This document shows positions 8,184-17,406 of a stretch of DNA of 64,000 nucleotides, piece after piece. The stretch is from assembly GCA_964370225.1 (NCBI GenBank), contig CAYJII010000005.1, forward strand, positions 1 to 64,000, given 5' to 3'. This stretch comes from CAYJII01 sp964370225. Its GTDB lineage: Bacteria > Bacillota > Clostridia > Oscillospirales > Ruminococcaceae. The position numbers were made by a program, and so were the translations under genes. The notes beneath the pieces were generated by a model. It made no database searches. It was not told where the DNA came from and was given only the letters and a program-made list of their open reading frames with translations. Within the stretch, counting starts at the first letter, position 1. The number at the start of each line of letters is the position of its first letter.

Positions 8184-9065
8184 TTAACTTTTTCGGTTTA
8201 CACCTTTAACAATTATTCCAACGACTTTAGGGCCCGCATTTATAGCAATTGCTGCCCCAACAGGATAAACTGTGTCGATTTGACATTTAAATTGTTTTTG
8301 AGTTTTTTCCTTTAGTTCTCTAGCTTCGTCTTCTAGCATTCCTTTTACAAGCACAATTGGTGTGTCTGGAATACGCTTTTCTTTTGCAATTTCAAGCAAA
8401 GTGGGTATAATCGCTTTATTCCCTCTTACCTTGCTTACAATTTTAGTCTCGCCATCTATAATAGAAATAATCGGTCTCAAACCTAATAACTCGCCTACAA
8501 AACCTGCGGCAGCGCTAACACGACCGGATTTTTTTACAAACTCCAATGTGTACGGCGCAAAATATATCTCTAAACTATCAAACCAGTCTTCAAGATACGA
8601 TACAATTGCAGCGGCATTTATGCCCTTTTGAGCTTTATATGCAGCCTCAATTACTGCATATCCATAAGCCATAGTATAAGCTTTTGAGTCGACAATATGT
8701 ATATTAAATTTACCTTGAGCATCTTTAAATTTCTCATAAAAACCTTTTACAGCGATTAAAGCTTGTGAATAAGTACTAGAACCTTTTGAGTTAATCGCAA
8801 CATATATAATGTCAGTATATCCTGCTTTGTATGCTTCCTCAAATTTCTCAATAAAAATAAAACTGGTTATCTGAGCAGTTGTAGGGATTGATGGCTCATT
8901 AATAAGTATTTGGTAAAATTCCTCATTAGTAAAATCAATGCGTTCTGTATAACTATTTCCTCCCACTGTCAGCGGAAAACAGAAAATTTCAATTTCAAGC
9001 TCCTCTTGTATCTTAAGTGGTATGTCTGAAGCTGAGTCAGTCATTATTTTTATTTTTTGTCTCAT
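8184..9065 (-). CDS. DegV family fatty-acid-binding protein
   Basis: DegV/FakB proteins bind one fatty acid and present it to the kinase FakA for phosphorylation. The 293-residue protein shows the family's N-terminal motif (TDSASDIP at 9-16), the PTTAQIT segment near residues 61-67, the GSSTYSQA loop and the GRVSAAAGFVGELLGLRP region near 180-200. No dak/fakA gene lies in the window. GGAG is placed about 12 nt before the ATG. It stands between trmL and pgk on the same strand, with spacing that suggests its own transcript. Confidence 0.9.
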   Translation of the reverse strand: MRQKIKIMTDSASDIPLKIQEELEIEIFCFPLTVGGNSYTERIDFTNEEFYQILINEPSIPTTAQITSFIFIEKFEEAYKAGYTDIIYVAINSKGSSTYSQALIAVKGFYEKFKDAQGKFNIHIVDSKAYTMAYGYAVIEAAYKAQKGINAAAIVSYLEDWFDSLEIYFAPYTLEFVKKSGRVSAAAGFVGELLGLRPIISIIDGETKIVSKVRGNKAIIPTLLEIAKEKRIPDTPIVLVKGMLEDEARELKEKTQKQFKCQIDTVYPVGAAIAINAGPKVVGIIVKGVNRKS

Positions 9066-9143
9066 AATAATAAAATCTCCAATCTACCGTTAATTTTTCA
9101 TCTTAAGCTTTATTTTGGCTTAACATCAGTATAAGATTAAAAT

Positions 9144-9644
9144 TTAATCGCTCCATGTAAATTTTGTGAGCTCGCCTTTAGTAAGTAAGTTCGGATAATC
9201 CCACTGTCTTAGCACTTCATAAGTGCTAAGTGCAACCGTGTTAGATAAGTTTAAGCTTCTGGCTCCCTCAATCATCGGAACTCGTAAACATCCATCAGGA
9301 TTTTCTTTTAACAAATCTTCTGGAAGCCCTGCGTCCTCACGACCGAATATTATATATACACGTTCGCCAAAATTAACTTTTGTGTATATTTTTTGCGCCT
9401 TAGTTGTAAAAAAGTAATACTCACCTTCGTTTTTTTCAAAAAACTCAGCAATATCCTCATAGTATGTAATATCGAGCAGATGCCAATAGTCAAGCCCTGC
9501 TCTTTTTAGTTTTCTATCATCAATCTCAAAACCCATCGGCTTAATTATATGAAGTCTTGCCCCTGTCGCCGCACAAGTTCTTGCAATATTTCCAGTGTTT
9601 TGAGGAATTTGCGGTTCTACTAAAACTATATTTAATTCTTTCAT
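9144..9644 (-). CDS. trmL: tRNA (cytidine(34)-2'-O)-methyltransferase
   Basis: TrmL 2'-O-methylates the wobble nucleotide of leucine tRNAs. The 166-residue SPOUT protein starts with the family strand NIVLVEPQIPQNTGNIARTC, in which NTGNIAR is motif 1. It keeps IFGREDAGLP (motif 2, knot) and the final RSLNLSNTVALSTYEVLRQ (motif 3). The length is normal for this single-domain family. It follows the carboxypeptidase gene by 11 nt, so it is probably cotranscribed with the genes upstream. A weak hairpin (TTAAGC/GCTTAA, 9101-9122) follows it. Confidence 0.94.
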   Translation of the reverse strand: MKELNIVLVEPQIPQNTGNIARTCAATGARLHIIKPMGFEIDDRKLKRAGLDYWHLLDITYYEDIAEFFEKNEGEYYFFTTKAQKIYTKVNFGERVYIIFGREDAGLPEDLLKENPDGCLRVPMIEGARSLNLSNTVALSTYEVLRQWDYPNLLTKGELTKFTWSD

Positions 9645-9655
9645 AAATCCCTCTC

Positions 9656-10978
9656 TTATCTTTTCGCGCTATTTTTTTTCTTTTTCTTGTTATAATTTAC
9701 AGCATAAAAAATGTAAAGTATAATTATAACAATTATCGCTATAAAACTAAACTGAATATATCCGTTTGAGAAAAATTGTCCTAACCTATCCAAAGTGTAC
9801 AACATCGCACTTCGCTGCACATCATCACTTGCTACTAACGGTACTGTTGCAATAACTTCACCATAAAGCGATAGTTCAAGTGAACCTAACACATCACCCT
9901 TTTTAACAGGAGCTTCTACTGTTTCAGTTGCGAATATCTCTTTTTCGATAGTATCCAAATCAATGTCATACGGCAAAAACGCACTCATAGTTTCTTGCGG
10001 TGTAATAATGACATAATTTTCATCTGCTGCAGCTAAGCTTACTGGTATTTCCCTTGCTAAAAAAGAACTATCAATTATATTCACCATTTGAAAAGTGTCA
10101 AATGCCCATTCATAAATATTTGAAGTATCAACATACGAATTTTGCACAGTATGCCCTGTTTCATCTTGATATATCGGCGACGCAAGCACGACTAATAAAT
10201 AGTTGTATCCGTCGTCAGAAGCAATAGTTACCAAATTTTTCGTGTTTATCCCTGTAGTTCCAGTTTTAAGCCCTATTACAGTAGAGTCGTAATATCTACC
10301 ACCCAAGTTTTGCGATAACATAAAATTGGTATGAACTACATTGCGTGGTTGCGAGTGCTTGTTTGTTACAGGCATCTCATAGATTTGAGTTGATGCTATC
10401 TCAGTAAAAAATGGTAAATCTAAAGCATATTGTGTAATCAAAAACATGTCATATGCAGTTGTGTATTGATTAGTGTCATCTAGACCATGCGGATCGGTGA
10501 AATATGTGTTATTTGCACCAATCTCTTTCGCTTTTGCATTCATCATATCGACGAAATCAGCTTGATTTCCACCCGCAACATGCTCTGCGATGATGCCTGC
10601 AGATTCACACGCAGACTGCAGTATTAGTGCGTAAAGCAAGTCAATCATTCGCACTTCTTCCCCGACTCTAATATCGGCATTAGATGCATTCTTGCCATAA
10701 ATATCGTTAAATACAGTCACATTTGCTGTGACTAAAACTTCTAAGTCCGGTGTATTTTCGATAGCGATTATAGCAGTCATTATCTTAACTAGTGACGCTG
10801 GTGGAAGCGCTTTGTCGGAATTTTTTTCATACATAATGTTATTCGTATCAAGATTGTATAAAAGTACCGCATCACTCTTCACTTCAAAATCCGGTTCAAA
10901 TGTTGGTTGTGCAAATATTTTTGTCGAAAAAGAAAATATAATTGTCATCACTACCATTAAAGCGACAATCTTCTTCAT
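9656..10978 (-). CDS. D-alanyl-D-alanine carboxypeptidase (PBP5/DacF type)
   Basis: The enzyme trims the terminal D-Ala from peptidoglycan stem peptides. I start at the ATG at 10978 (440 aa); the TTG at 10987 lies too close to the AAGAAGGG site. A signal peptide covers residues 1-24 (ending near FAQ), and a C-terminal membrane helix (about 410-430) with a lysine-rich tail anchors it. The SxxK motif (PASLVKIMTA) and the KTG motif (GLKTGTTG) are present. The second motif, usually SxN, reads SAC in LQSACESAG. The PBP5-like C-terminal beta domain follows. The three-motif layout is otherwise complete. Confidence 0.9.
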   Translation of the reverse strand: MKKIVALMVVMTIIFSFSTKIFAQPTFEPDFEVKSDAVLLYNLDTNNIMYEKNSDKALPPASLVKIMTAIIAIENTPDLEVLVTANVTVFNDIYGKNASNADIRVGEEVRMIDLLYALILQSACESAGIIAEHVAGGNQADFVDMMNAKAKEIGANNTYFTDPHGLDDTNQYTTAYDMFLITQYALDLPFFTEIASTQIYEMPVTNKHSQPRNVVHTNFMLSQNLGGRYYDSTVIGLKTGTTGINTKNLVTIASDDGYNYLLVVLASPIYQDETGHTVQNSYVDTSNIYEWAFDTFQMVNIIDSSFLAREIPVSLAAADENYVIITPQETMSAFLPYDIDLDTIEKEIFATETVEAPVKKGDVLGSLELSLYGEVIATVPLVASDDVQRSAMLYTLDRLGQFFSNGYIQFSFIAIIVIIILYIFYAVNYNKKKKKNSAKR

Positions 10979-10996
10979 AAAATGCAAAATCCCTTC

Positions 10997-11932
10997 TTAA
11001 TCGAGTTTAAAATAAATTTTTGATATGTCTATTGCCATTTTTATGCTGTTTGACAATTCAGTTAAATCAGAAAATTTTTGTTCTTCTCTGATGAATTTTT
11101 TAAGTTTTGTTTTTATTTTCTTGCCATATAAATTTCTGTCAATTCCAATTATATGTGTCTCAGATAAAGGTGCACCATCACTATCCACCGTAGGTTTTAC
11201 CCCAATGTTTGTAATGCTTGGGTATTCAACTCCGTCTAAGATAGCGGCTGAAATATATACCCCATATTTGGGTACGACTACATCAGGCGAAAATCTTTGG
11301 TTTATTGTAGGACAATCAATTGTGCGCCCTAATTGCTTACCTTTCACAACTTCCTCAAATACGAAATAATCAAAACCAAGCAATTTATTCGCAAATTCGA
11401 TGTCCCCATTTAATAATGCATTTCTAATTTCAGTCGAGCTTACTTTGTTATTATCATCATAAAGCAAAGGTTTTGTAATTCGGACTTCTATCCCAAAGTC
11501 ACTACACACTTCTTTTAAGTATTGCACATTACCTCGTGCTTTATTCCCAAATTTAAAATCTTCACCGCAACATAAAACTTTAGCCTTAAGCTTTTCATGT
11601 AGCACAGTTTTAATAAAGTCATACGGTGCTATTGATTTTATCTCATCAAAATCTGGCATATAAATGCCGTCAATCTCAAATTCTGAGAGTATATCAAGCT
11701 TAACAGATGTGGTGAAAATATCTTTTTGTGCAATCTTTTTTTGTGGTCTGTCATTTTTTGTCGTAAACGTAAAAATTAGTGCATTGTTATCGCCTTTATT
11801 ATCTATCGCATAGTCAATAATTTTCTTGTGCCCTAAATGTACACCGTCAAAGAGACCAAGCGCTACAATGCTATTTTTTTTGCTATCATAATTATTTGAA
11901 ATTACCTTAAAATCCTTAGTATCTTCCGCCAA
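10997..11932 (-). CDS. ribF: Bifunctional riboflavin kinase/FAD synthetase
   Basis: RibF makes FMN from riboflavin and then FAD. The 311-residue protein has the N-terminal adenylyltransferase motif GLFDGVHLGHKK (residues 27-38) and the later SSTEIRNAL segment. The C-terminal flavokinase domain is recognisable from GKQLGRTIDCPTIN, GVYI and the NIGVKPTV segment. The start is a TTG at 11932 with GAGGTGA just upstream. It follows truB by 16 nt at the end of the rimP-infB operon, the usual firmicute position. Confidence 0.94.
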   Translation of the reverse strand: MAEDTKDFKVISNNYDSKKNSIVALGLFDGVHLGHKKIIDYAIDNKGDNNALIFTFTTKNDRPQKKIAQKDIFTTSVKLDILSEFEIDGIYMPDFDEIKSIAPYDFIKTVLHEKLKAKVLCCGEDFKFGNKARGNVQYLKEVCSDFGIEVRITKPLLYDDNNKVSSTEIRNALLNGDIEFANKLLGFDYFVFEEVVKGKQLGRTIDCPTINQRFSPDVVVPKYGVYISAAILDGVEYPSITNIGVKPTVDSDGAPLSETHIIGIDRNLYGKKIKTKLKKFIREEQKFSDLTELSNSIKMAIDISKIYFKLD

Positions 11933-11948
11933 AATCTCACCTCGAAAA

Positions 11949-12842
11949 TTATCTGTTAAATATCTTTTCTATTACTAATTCCATTTTTTCTAAATTAAGC
12001 TTTGCTAGTCCTAAAAAAACATTCTCATTGTCATAAACTGCATAGCTTGAATCGTATTCTTCATATATCACTCGATTTAAATCAAGTTTAACTCCATTTT
12101 TAAACTTATGCGATTGTACTTCATTTAGCTTTATTCGTGGCAATGAGCTAAACACTGAATGTGTCGGATGTAAAACTTCTTCGATTGTGCCTTTATCCAT
12201 GTAGCTTTGTAGTTGCTCCATGGTGTAACAATCATCTAATGTAAAATCCCCAACTTTATTGCGCACAAGCGAAGTTAGTGTTGCACCTACCCCGAGCTTT
12301 TCCCCAATATCATTGCAAATAGTACGGATATAAGTTCCTTTTGAGCACAACACCTCTATGGTGCATAGCTGATTTTCTTCGTCAAACTCAAGTATATCAA
12401 GTTTATGTACTGTCACATCTCTAGTTTTTCTCTCAACCTCAACTCCAGTGCGAGCTATGTCATAAAGTCTTTGCCCATTAACTCGAACAGCCGAATACAT
12501 CGGCGGTAGTTGCTTGATATTTCCTAGGAAATCTTTCGCTACTTCTTCTATCTCATTTAAAGTAGCATTACTTTCGCATTCATTTTGTACTTCCCCGGTT
12601 ATATCTAAAGTATCAGTAGTCAAGCCAAGCTTAAATTGCGCAATATACCCTTTGTTGTCATTAGGCATAATGTCGCAAACTTTAGTAGCATTGCCTAAAA
12701 ACAGTGGCAATACCCCTGTAGCCATTGGGTCGAGTGTTCCTGCGTGTCCCACTTTTCTAGTTTTTAGTATGCCTCTTGACTTTGCAACCACATCAAAAGA
12801 TGTCCAATCTGTGGGTTTGTTTACACAAATAATCCCATTCAT
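11949..12842 (-). CDS. truB: tRNA pseudouridine(55) synthase
   Basis: TruB isomerises U55 in the T-loop of tRNAs. The 297-residue protein contains the catalytic motif GHAGTLDPMATGVLPL, with the nucleophilic aspartate in TLD near residue 38. It also has the KGYIAQFKLG and GTYIRTICNDIG segments, and a C-terminal PUA-like region. Its ATG shares one base with the nrnA stop codon (TAATG), which indicates translational coupling. Confidence 0.96.
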   Translation of the reverse strand: MNGIICVNKPTDWTSFDVVAKSRGILKTRKVGHAGTLDPMATGVLPLFLGNATKVCDIMPNDNKGYIAQFKLGLTTDTLDITGEVQNECESNATLNEIEEVAKDFLGNIKQLPPMYSAVRVNGQRLYDIARTGVEVERKTRDVTVHKLDILEFDEENQLCTIEVLCSKGTYIRTICNDIGEKLGVGATLTSLVRNKVGDFTLDDCYTMEQLQSYMDKGTIEEVLHPTHSVFSSLPRIKLNEVQSHKFKNGVKLDLNRVIYEEYDSSYAVYDNENVFLGLAKLNLEKMELVIEKIFNR

Positions 12843-13795
12843 TATTTACTCTCCATTGCTTTAATTACTTGTGTGATAATCATGTTTTTGACTTCATCAT
12901 ATTTTCCCTCTAACATGCAACCTGCGGCTCTTTTATGCCCACCGCCACCAAAGCTTCTGCACACCTCAGAAGAATCAATAATATCAGAACTTCTTAATGA
13001 AATTTTATAAGAGCTCTCATCACGTTTTTTTATCGTAATTCCAACTTCTGCTCCTTCAACTTGTCTAGAAATTGCAGCTATTCCCTCGAGTTCTCCTTCG
13101 TCAATACCAAGTTCGCTAATTAAATCAGTTGGCATTTGAAGTACCACAATTTGGTTATTATGGTAAAATTCTAGATTATCCAGTACAGAGCGCTCTACCA
13201 AAATTCTATTTTTAGTCTTAACTTCAAACAATAGTCTGTTTATCATCTCATATTCACAACCATGCTCAAAAAGCTCAGCGGCTATGCGATGAGTTCGTGC
13301 GGTTGTGTTTGAAAATTTAAACAGTCCGGTGTCCGAAATTACGCCTGTATATACTGAATTTGCTATCAAGCTGTTCAGCTTTACATTCATTAATTTGAGT
13401 AAATCGTACATAATTTCACAATTTGACGCTGATTTTATGTCAACATAGTTGTGTTTTGCAAAAGAAGCTCCAGTAAGGTGATGATCAATCCGTAAATCAA
13501 TTTTTTCCTTTAGATGTTCAAATTTACTTCCAATTAAAGCTAAATCTGCAACATCTACAGTTACAATAAAGTCAAAATCAATCATTTGTTGAGCTTCTTC
13601 CATTTGCATGTACGAGTATTTTTTCGGAAATTCATCAGCGCACCCTACGCACGCATTTTTCCCTAAGGATTTTAATGCGTGGTATAAAGCAAATGCACTT
13701 CCGGTAGTGTCGCCGTCAGGAGATTTGTGAGATAGTATAAGTATATTGTCATTAGAAAGCAAAAGCTCAGCAACTTGTTTTAAACTAATATCCAC
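12842..13795 (-). CDS. nrnA: DHH/DHHA1 phosphoesterase, nanoRNase and pAp phosphatase
   Basis: NrnA degrades 2-5 nt RNAs and dephosphorylates pAp. The 317-residue protein has the DHH domain motifs: SHKSPDGDTTGS near residue 22, TVDVAD and the namesake DHH (RIDHHLTG, about residue 103). The C-terminal DHHA1 domain ends in GGGGHKRAAGC, the substrate-binding glycine-rich loop. It lies between rbfA and truB, its normal place in this operon. Confidence 0.94.
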   Translation of the reverse strand: MDISLKQVAELLLSNDNILILSHKSPDGDTTGSAFALYHALKSLGKNACVGCADEFPKKYSYMQMEEAQQMIDFDFIVTVDVADLALIGSKFEHLKEKIDLRIDHHLTGASFAKHNYVDIKSASNCEIMYDLLKLMNVKLNSLIANSVYTGVISDTGLFKFSNTTARTHRIAAELFEHGCEYEMINRLLFEVKTKNRILVERSVLDNLEFYHNNQIVVLQMPTDLISELGIDEGELEGIAAISRQVEGAEVGITIKKRDESSYKISLRSSDIIDSSEVCRSFGGGGHKRAAGCMLEGKYDEVKNMIITQVIKAMESK

Positions 13796-13807
13796 AATAA
13801 TCCCCCT

Positions 13808-14155
13808 CTATTTGTCCTTATTCATATCAACAAAAATTTTATTTATTTTAGCACCGTATTCAATTGAATCATCTGCTTGGAAAATAAGCTCAGGGCATTT
13901 TCTTAGCTTTAGATTGCGAGAAATCTCTCTTTTTATAAAACCAGAAGCACTTTTTAAGCCCTCAACAGATTTTTTCGCAGCATCAAATCCTTCTATAGTA
14001 CTAACATAAACGGTGCAAAATGATAAATCATTTGTAACATTTACTTTTACGATGCTCAGCATGCTTGATATTCTAGGATCTTTTAGTTCCCTAATTATAT
14101 TGCTAAGCTCTACTTGCATTTCATGTGTCACTCTACCAATTTTATAACCTGCCAT
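13808..14155 (-). CDS. rbfA: Ribosome-binding factor A
   Basis: RbfA is a small KH-fold protein needed for 30S maturation around helix 1 of 16S rRNA. The 115-residue length is typical. Recognisable parts are the N-terminal RVTHEMQVELSNIIRELKDPR, the V-NDLSFCTVYVS strands and the conserved RKCPELIFQADDSIEYG near the C terminus. It lies 30 nt after infB and 12 nt before nrnA. Confidence 0.95.
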   Translation of the reverse strand: MAGYKIGRVTHEMQVELSNIIRELKDPRISSMLSIVKVNVTNDLSFCTVYVSTIEGFDAAKKSVEGLKSASGFIKREISRNLKLRKCPELIFQADDSIEYGAKINKIFVDMNKDK

Positions 14156-14185
14156 TGTGACCGCCTTTCATTATATTAACATGAA

Positions 14186-16777
14186 TTAATCTCTGTATTC
14201 TTCAATGATGAATGATTCTAGCTCATCACCATCTTTAATATCATTAAATCGCTCAAGACCAATACCGCACTCGTATCCTTGTGCAACTTCTTTTGCGTCT
14301 TCTTTAAATCTTTTTAGTGAGTCAATTTTATCCTCAGCAATTACGATACCGTCACGTACTACACGAATAAGCGCACTACGCACAACTTTACCTTCAGTAA
14401 CATAACAACCAGCGATAGTACCAACATTTGTAATTCTATAAACTTGACGAACTTGTGCGCGACCAAGCTCAACTTCTCTTTTCTTAGGATCAAGAAGACC
14501 TTTCATCGCTTGTTTAACATCATCAATTGCATCATAAATAATTCTGTATAGTCTAATTTCAACATCGCCTGACTCAGATAATTCTCTAGCTGTGCTATCA
14601 GGTCTTACGTTAAAGCCGATGATGATAGCGCCAGATGCTTGAGCTAGCATAACATCAGAACGGTTAATCGCACCAACACCGCCATGGATAACTCTTACAC
14701 GCACTTCTTCTGTTGTAAGTTTTTCTAGTGATTGTTTAACTGCTTCAACAGAACCGTTAACATCTCCTTTTACAACTATAGGAAGTTCTTTAACTTCACC
14801 TTGAGCAATTTGGCTAAATAGATTATCTAAAGTAACTTTTTGGTATTGGTTAAATGTTTCTTCTTTTTCTTGATGTTTTCTTTGCTCAACAAGCTCTCTT
14901 GCAAGACGCTCATTTCCAACAGCTGCAAAATCATCCCCAGCAGTTGGTACTTCTGCAAGACCAGAAATTTCTACAGGTACACATGGTCCAGCTACTTGAA
15001 TTTCTTCGCCTTTATCGTTAAGCATCGCACGTACTCTACCTACTGTAGTGCCCGCAATGATAACATCCCCAACTTTAAGTGTACCATTTTGTACAAGCAT
15101 AGTTGCAAGTGGACCTTTACCAACATCAAGTCTTGATTCGATAACTGTACCTTTAGCAAGACGATTTGGATTAGCTTTTAACTCAAGCATATCAGCAGTT
15201 AATTGCACCATATCAAGCAAATGCTCCATACCCTCACCAGTGTGAGCAGATACAGGGCAACAAACGATATTTCCGCCCCATTCCTCAGCAACAAGCTCAT
15301 GCTCTGTAAGCTCTTGTTTAACTCTATCTGGGTTTGCAGTTGGTTTATCCATTTTATTAATCGCAACGATAATTTCAATTCCAGCAGCTTTAGCATGGTT
15401 AATTGCTTCAACTGTTTGTGGCATTATACCATCATCAGCAGCTACAACTAGTATTGCGATATCAGTTGCAAGCGCACCACGTGCTCTCATCGCTGTAAAC
15501 GCTTCGTGTCCAGGTGTATCTAAGAAAGTGATGTTTTTGCCATTGATATTTACCATATAAGAACCGATGTGTTGAGTAATACCACCAGCTTCTCCAGAAG
15601 TAACATCAGCATCTCTAATTTTATCAAGGATAGAAGTTTTACCATGGTCAACGTGTCCCATTACAACAACGATAGGACCTCTATCTTCTAACATATCCTC
15701 TGTATCTTCTTCTTCAACGAAAAGTCTCTCTTCAATCGTTACTACGATTTCTCTTTCAACTTTTGCTCCTAATTCTTCTGCAACTAACGCACCTGTATCA
15801 TAGTCGATAACTTGATTTTGGCTAGCCATTACGCCTAAAAGCATTAGTTTTTTGATAACTTCGCTCACGTTAACTTTAAGTCTAATAGCAAGTTCGCTAA
15901 CAGTAATTTCTGGAGGAATAGAAACCGTAAGTTGTTGTTTTCTTGCTTTTTGTAAAGCAAGTCTATTAAGCTTTTCTGCTTCTGTTTCTCTTTTATTAGA
16001 AAACTTAGCTTTATTTCTTTGAACTGATTTTTGATTTAACTTTTGTTTTCTAGTGCTGTTTTCGTATTTTTTTGCAGGAGCAATTTGCTCGTATCTCTCA
16101 TTGTATTTATCCAAGTTTATTTCAACCGTTTTAGTATCAACATGGCGTACGTTTTCTTCGTACTGACGTGTATTCTCTTCCATTTTTGAATGCATAATTG
16201 GTTGGTTGTTAGCTTTAGGTTGTGGTTTTACTGGATGTTTTGGTTTTTGCACTGGGTTAACAGACGCATTTTTTGCAGCTTCAAATCTTGATTTGTCAAT
16301 AACATGCTTAACATTAGATTTTGGTGCGGCATTATTATTTGGAGCATTATTTGGTCTTCTGTTATCCACTCTTTGATTTTGATTTCTATTTTGGTTTTGG
16401 TTTTGGTTTTGGTTTTGGTTTTGTTGTGGTGCTCTATTAGCATCCTTTTTGAATGGTTTGTCTTTATTTGCGTTTGCATTTGCATTAGGTGCAGCTGGAG
16501 CAGGTTTTTCACTTTTAGCTGGAACTTCAGCCTTAGGTTTTGCAGCTACTGCAGGAGCTTTTGCAATTGCTTGTTTTTTCTGATTAAAGTATTCATTTAA
16601 ATCACTTACTTGATTTTTTTGTGTGAAGTGCTCAAATACTACATTAAGCTCCTCATCAGTTAAAGCAGTCATATGCTTTTTAGTTTCTTTAAAATATTGC
16701 TCTAGTAGAGAAATAATCTCTTTATTATCAACATTTAAATCTTTTGCTACTTCGTGCAAACGATATTTTATATTCAT
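14186..16777 (-). CDS. infB: Translation initiation factor IF-2
   Basis: IF-2 is the GTPase that brings initiator tRNA to the 30S subunit. The 863-residue protein has an N-terminal IF2-N segment (residues 1-55), then a low-complexity linker rich in Ala, Pro, Lys, Asn and Gln (about 70-260). A second IF2-N segment precedes the G domain. The G motifs are intact: GHVDHGKT, then DTPGHEAF, then NKMDKP. Domains II to IV follow to the C terminus. GGAGG lies 7 nt before the ATG. The linker contains a Gln-Asn dipeptide run encoded by a hexanucleotide repeat, likely length-variable between strains. Confidence 0.97.
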   Translation of the reverse strand: MNIKYRLHEVAKDLNVDNKEIISLLEQYFKETKKHMTALTDEELNVVFEHFTQKNQVSDLNEYFNQKKQAIAKAPAVAAKPKAEVPAKSEKPAPAAPNANANANKDKPFKKDANRAPQQNQNQNQNQNQNRNQNQRVDNRRPNNAPNNNAAPKSNVKHVIDKSRFEAAKNASVNPVQKPKHPVKPQPKANNQPIMHSKMEENTRQYEENVRHVDTKTVEINLDKYNERYEQIAPAKKYENSTRKQKLNQKSVQRNKAKFSNKRETEAEKLNRLALQKARKQQLTVSIPPEITVSELAIRLKVNVSEVIKKLMLLGVMASQNQVIDYDTGALVAEELGAKVEREIVVTIEERLFVEEEDTEDMLEDRGPIVVVMGHVDHGKTSILDKIRDADVTSGEAGGITQHIGSYMVNINGKNITFLDTPGHEAFTAMRARGALATDIAILVVAADDGIMPQTVEAINHAKAAGIEIIVAINKMDKPTANPDRVKQELTEHELVAEEWGGNIVCCPVSAHTGEGMEHLLDMVQLTADMLELKANPNRLAKGTVIESRLDVGKGPLATMLVQNGTLKVGDVIIAGTTVGRVRAMLNDKGEEIQVAGPCVPVEISGLAEVPTAGDDFAAVGNERLARELVEQRKHQEKEETFNQYQKVTLDNLFSQIAQGEVKELPIVVKGDVNGSVEAVKQSLEKLTTEEVRVRVIHGGVGAINRSDVMLAQASGAIIIGFNVRPDSTARELSESGDVEIRLYRIIYDAIDDVKQAMKGLLDPKKREVELGRAQVRQVYRITNVGTIAGCYVTEGKVVRSALIRVVRDGIVIAEDKIDSLKRFKEDAKEVAQGYECGIGLERFNDIKDGDELESFIIEEYRD
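16389..16423 (-). repeat. Hexanucleotide repeat encoding a Gln-Asn run in IF-2
   Basis: On the plus strand TTTTGG is repeated five times plus a partial unit; read on the minus strand it gives alternating Gln and Asn codons. Being in frame, expansion or contraction would change only linker length. Confidence 0.85.
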
Positions 16778-16830
16778 TCACTAACCTCCGTTATTATAAT
16801 CCGACTTGAGTTAAACTATTGTCATCTGTA

Positions 16831-17115
16831 TCATAAAAATTTTTTTGCAAAATTTTCGTCCGAGATAGCCAGCACACCCACACGCTTACCTAGCGCATGT
16901 TCAAACTCTGACATTGCGATATCAGTTTTCTTATGTGGTATCTCATATTTGTCACATAAAAACAGCATTTCTTTGACTGTTTTTTCGGATAAATCATTCG
17001 CTAAAATGATAACAAAAACCTTTTTCTCTTGCATAGCAAGCTTTACTAGGTCAAACCCCATCACAAGCTTATTTATTCGCCTACAAAATGTGATGCTCGA
17101 TAAGTCATTATTCAT
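16831..17115 (-). CDS. ylxQ: L7Ae-family ribosomal protein, YlxQ
   Basis: This is a 94-residue protein of the L7Ae/L30e RNA-binding fold, in the position ylxQ holds between rnpM and infB. Family features are the helix with KLVMGFDLVKLAMQ, the strand FVIILANDLSEKT, the LCDKYEIPH segment and the ALGKRVGVLAI end. It probably binds kink-turn RNA, as shown for the B. subtilis relative. Its ATG lies within the end of rnpM (8-nt overlap), so it is translationally coupled. Confidence 0.88.
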   Translation of the reverse strand: MNNDLSSITFCRRINKLVMGFDLVKLAMQEKKVFVIILANDLSEKTVKEMLFLCDKYEIPHKKTDIAMSEFEHALGKRVGVLAISDENFAKKFL

Positions 17116-17383
17116 TCTCGCTCATTTCCTTTTCCATGTTATCATATACTTCTTGAGGTATCTTGCATGATAACCCACGCTCAAAACCTCTACTTTTAAT
17201 TGCTTTTTTTAAACATTCACTACTTTTGCAAACATATGCGCCCCTACCGGATTTTTTACCCGATAAGTCCAGTGAAACTTCATCCTCAGGGCTTTTCACT
17301 ACACGAACTAACTCTTTTTTAGGAAACATCTGATTGCAACCAGTACATTTTCTAAGAGGAATTTTTCTTTTTTTATTTTGCAT
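17108..17383 (-). CDS. rnpM: YlxR family RNA-binding protein, RNase P modulator
   Basis: The 91-residue protein is a clear YlxR/RnpM member. RKCTGCNQMFPKKELVRVV carries the conserved Cys pair, and KKSGRGAYVC the GRGAY signature. A lysine-rich N terminus fits RNA binding. In B. subtilis the family member binds RNase P RNA and lowers its activity. It lies directly between nusA and ylxQ. Confidence 0.92.
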   Translation of the reverse strand: MQNKKRKIPLRKCTGCNQMFPKKELVRVVKSPEDEVSLDLSGKKSGRGAYVCKSSECLKKAIKSRGFERGLSCKIPQEVYDNMEKEMSENE

Positions 17384-17406
17384 GTAATTCCCTCCAAACT
17401 AAAAAA

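Noticed and set aside
16389..16423. A short tandem repeat that could be read as a CRISPR or tandem satellite.
   Set aside because: It is a 6-nt coding repeat within infB with no spacers.
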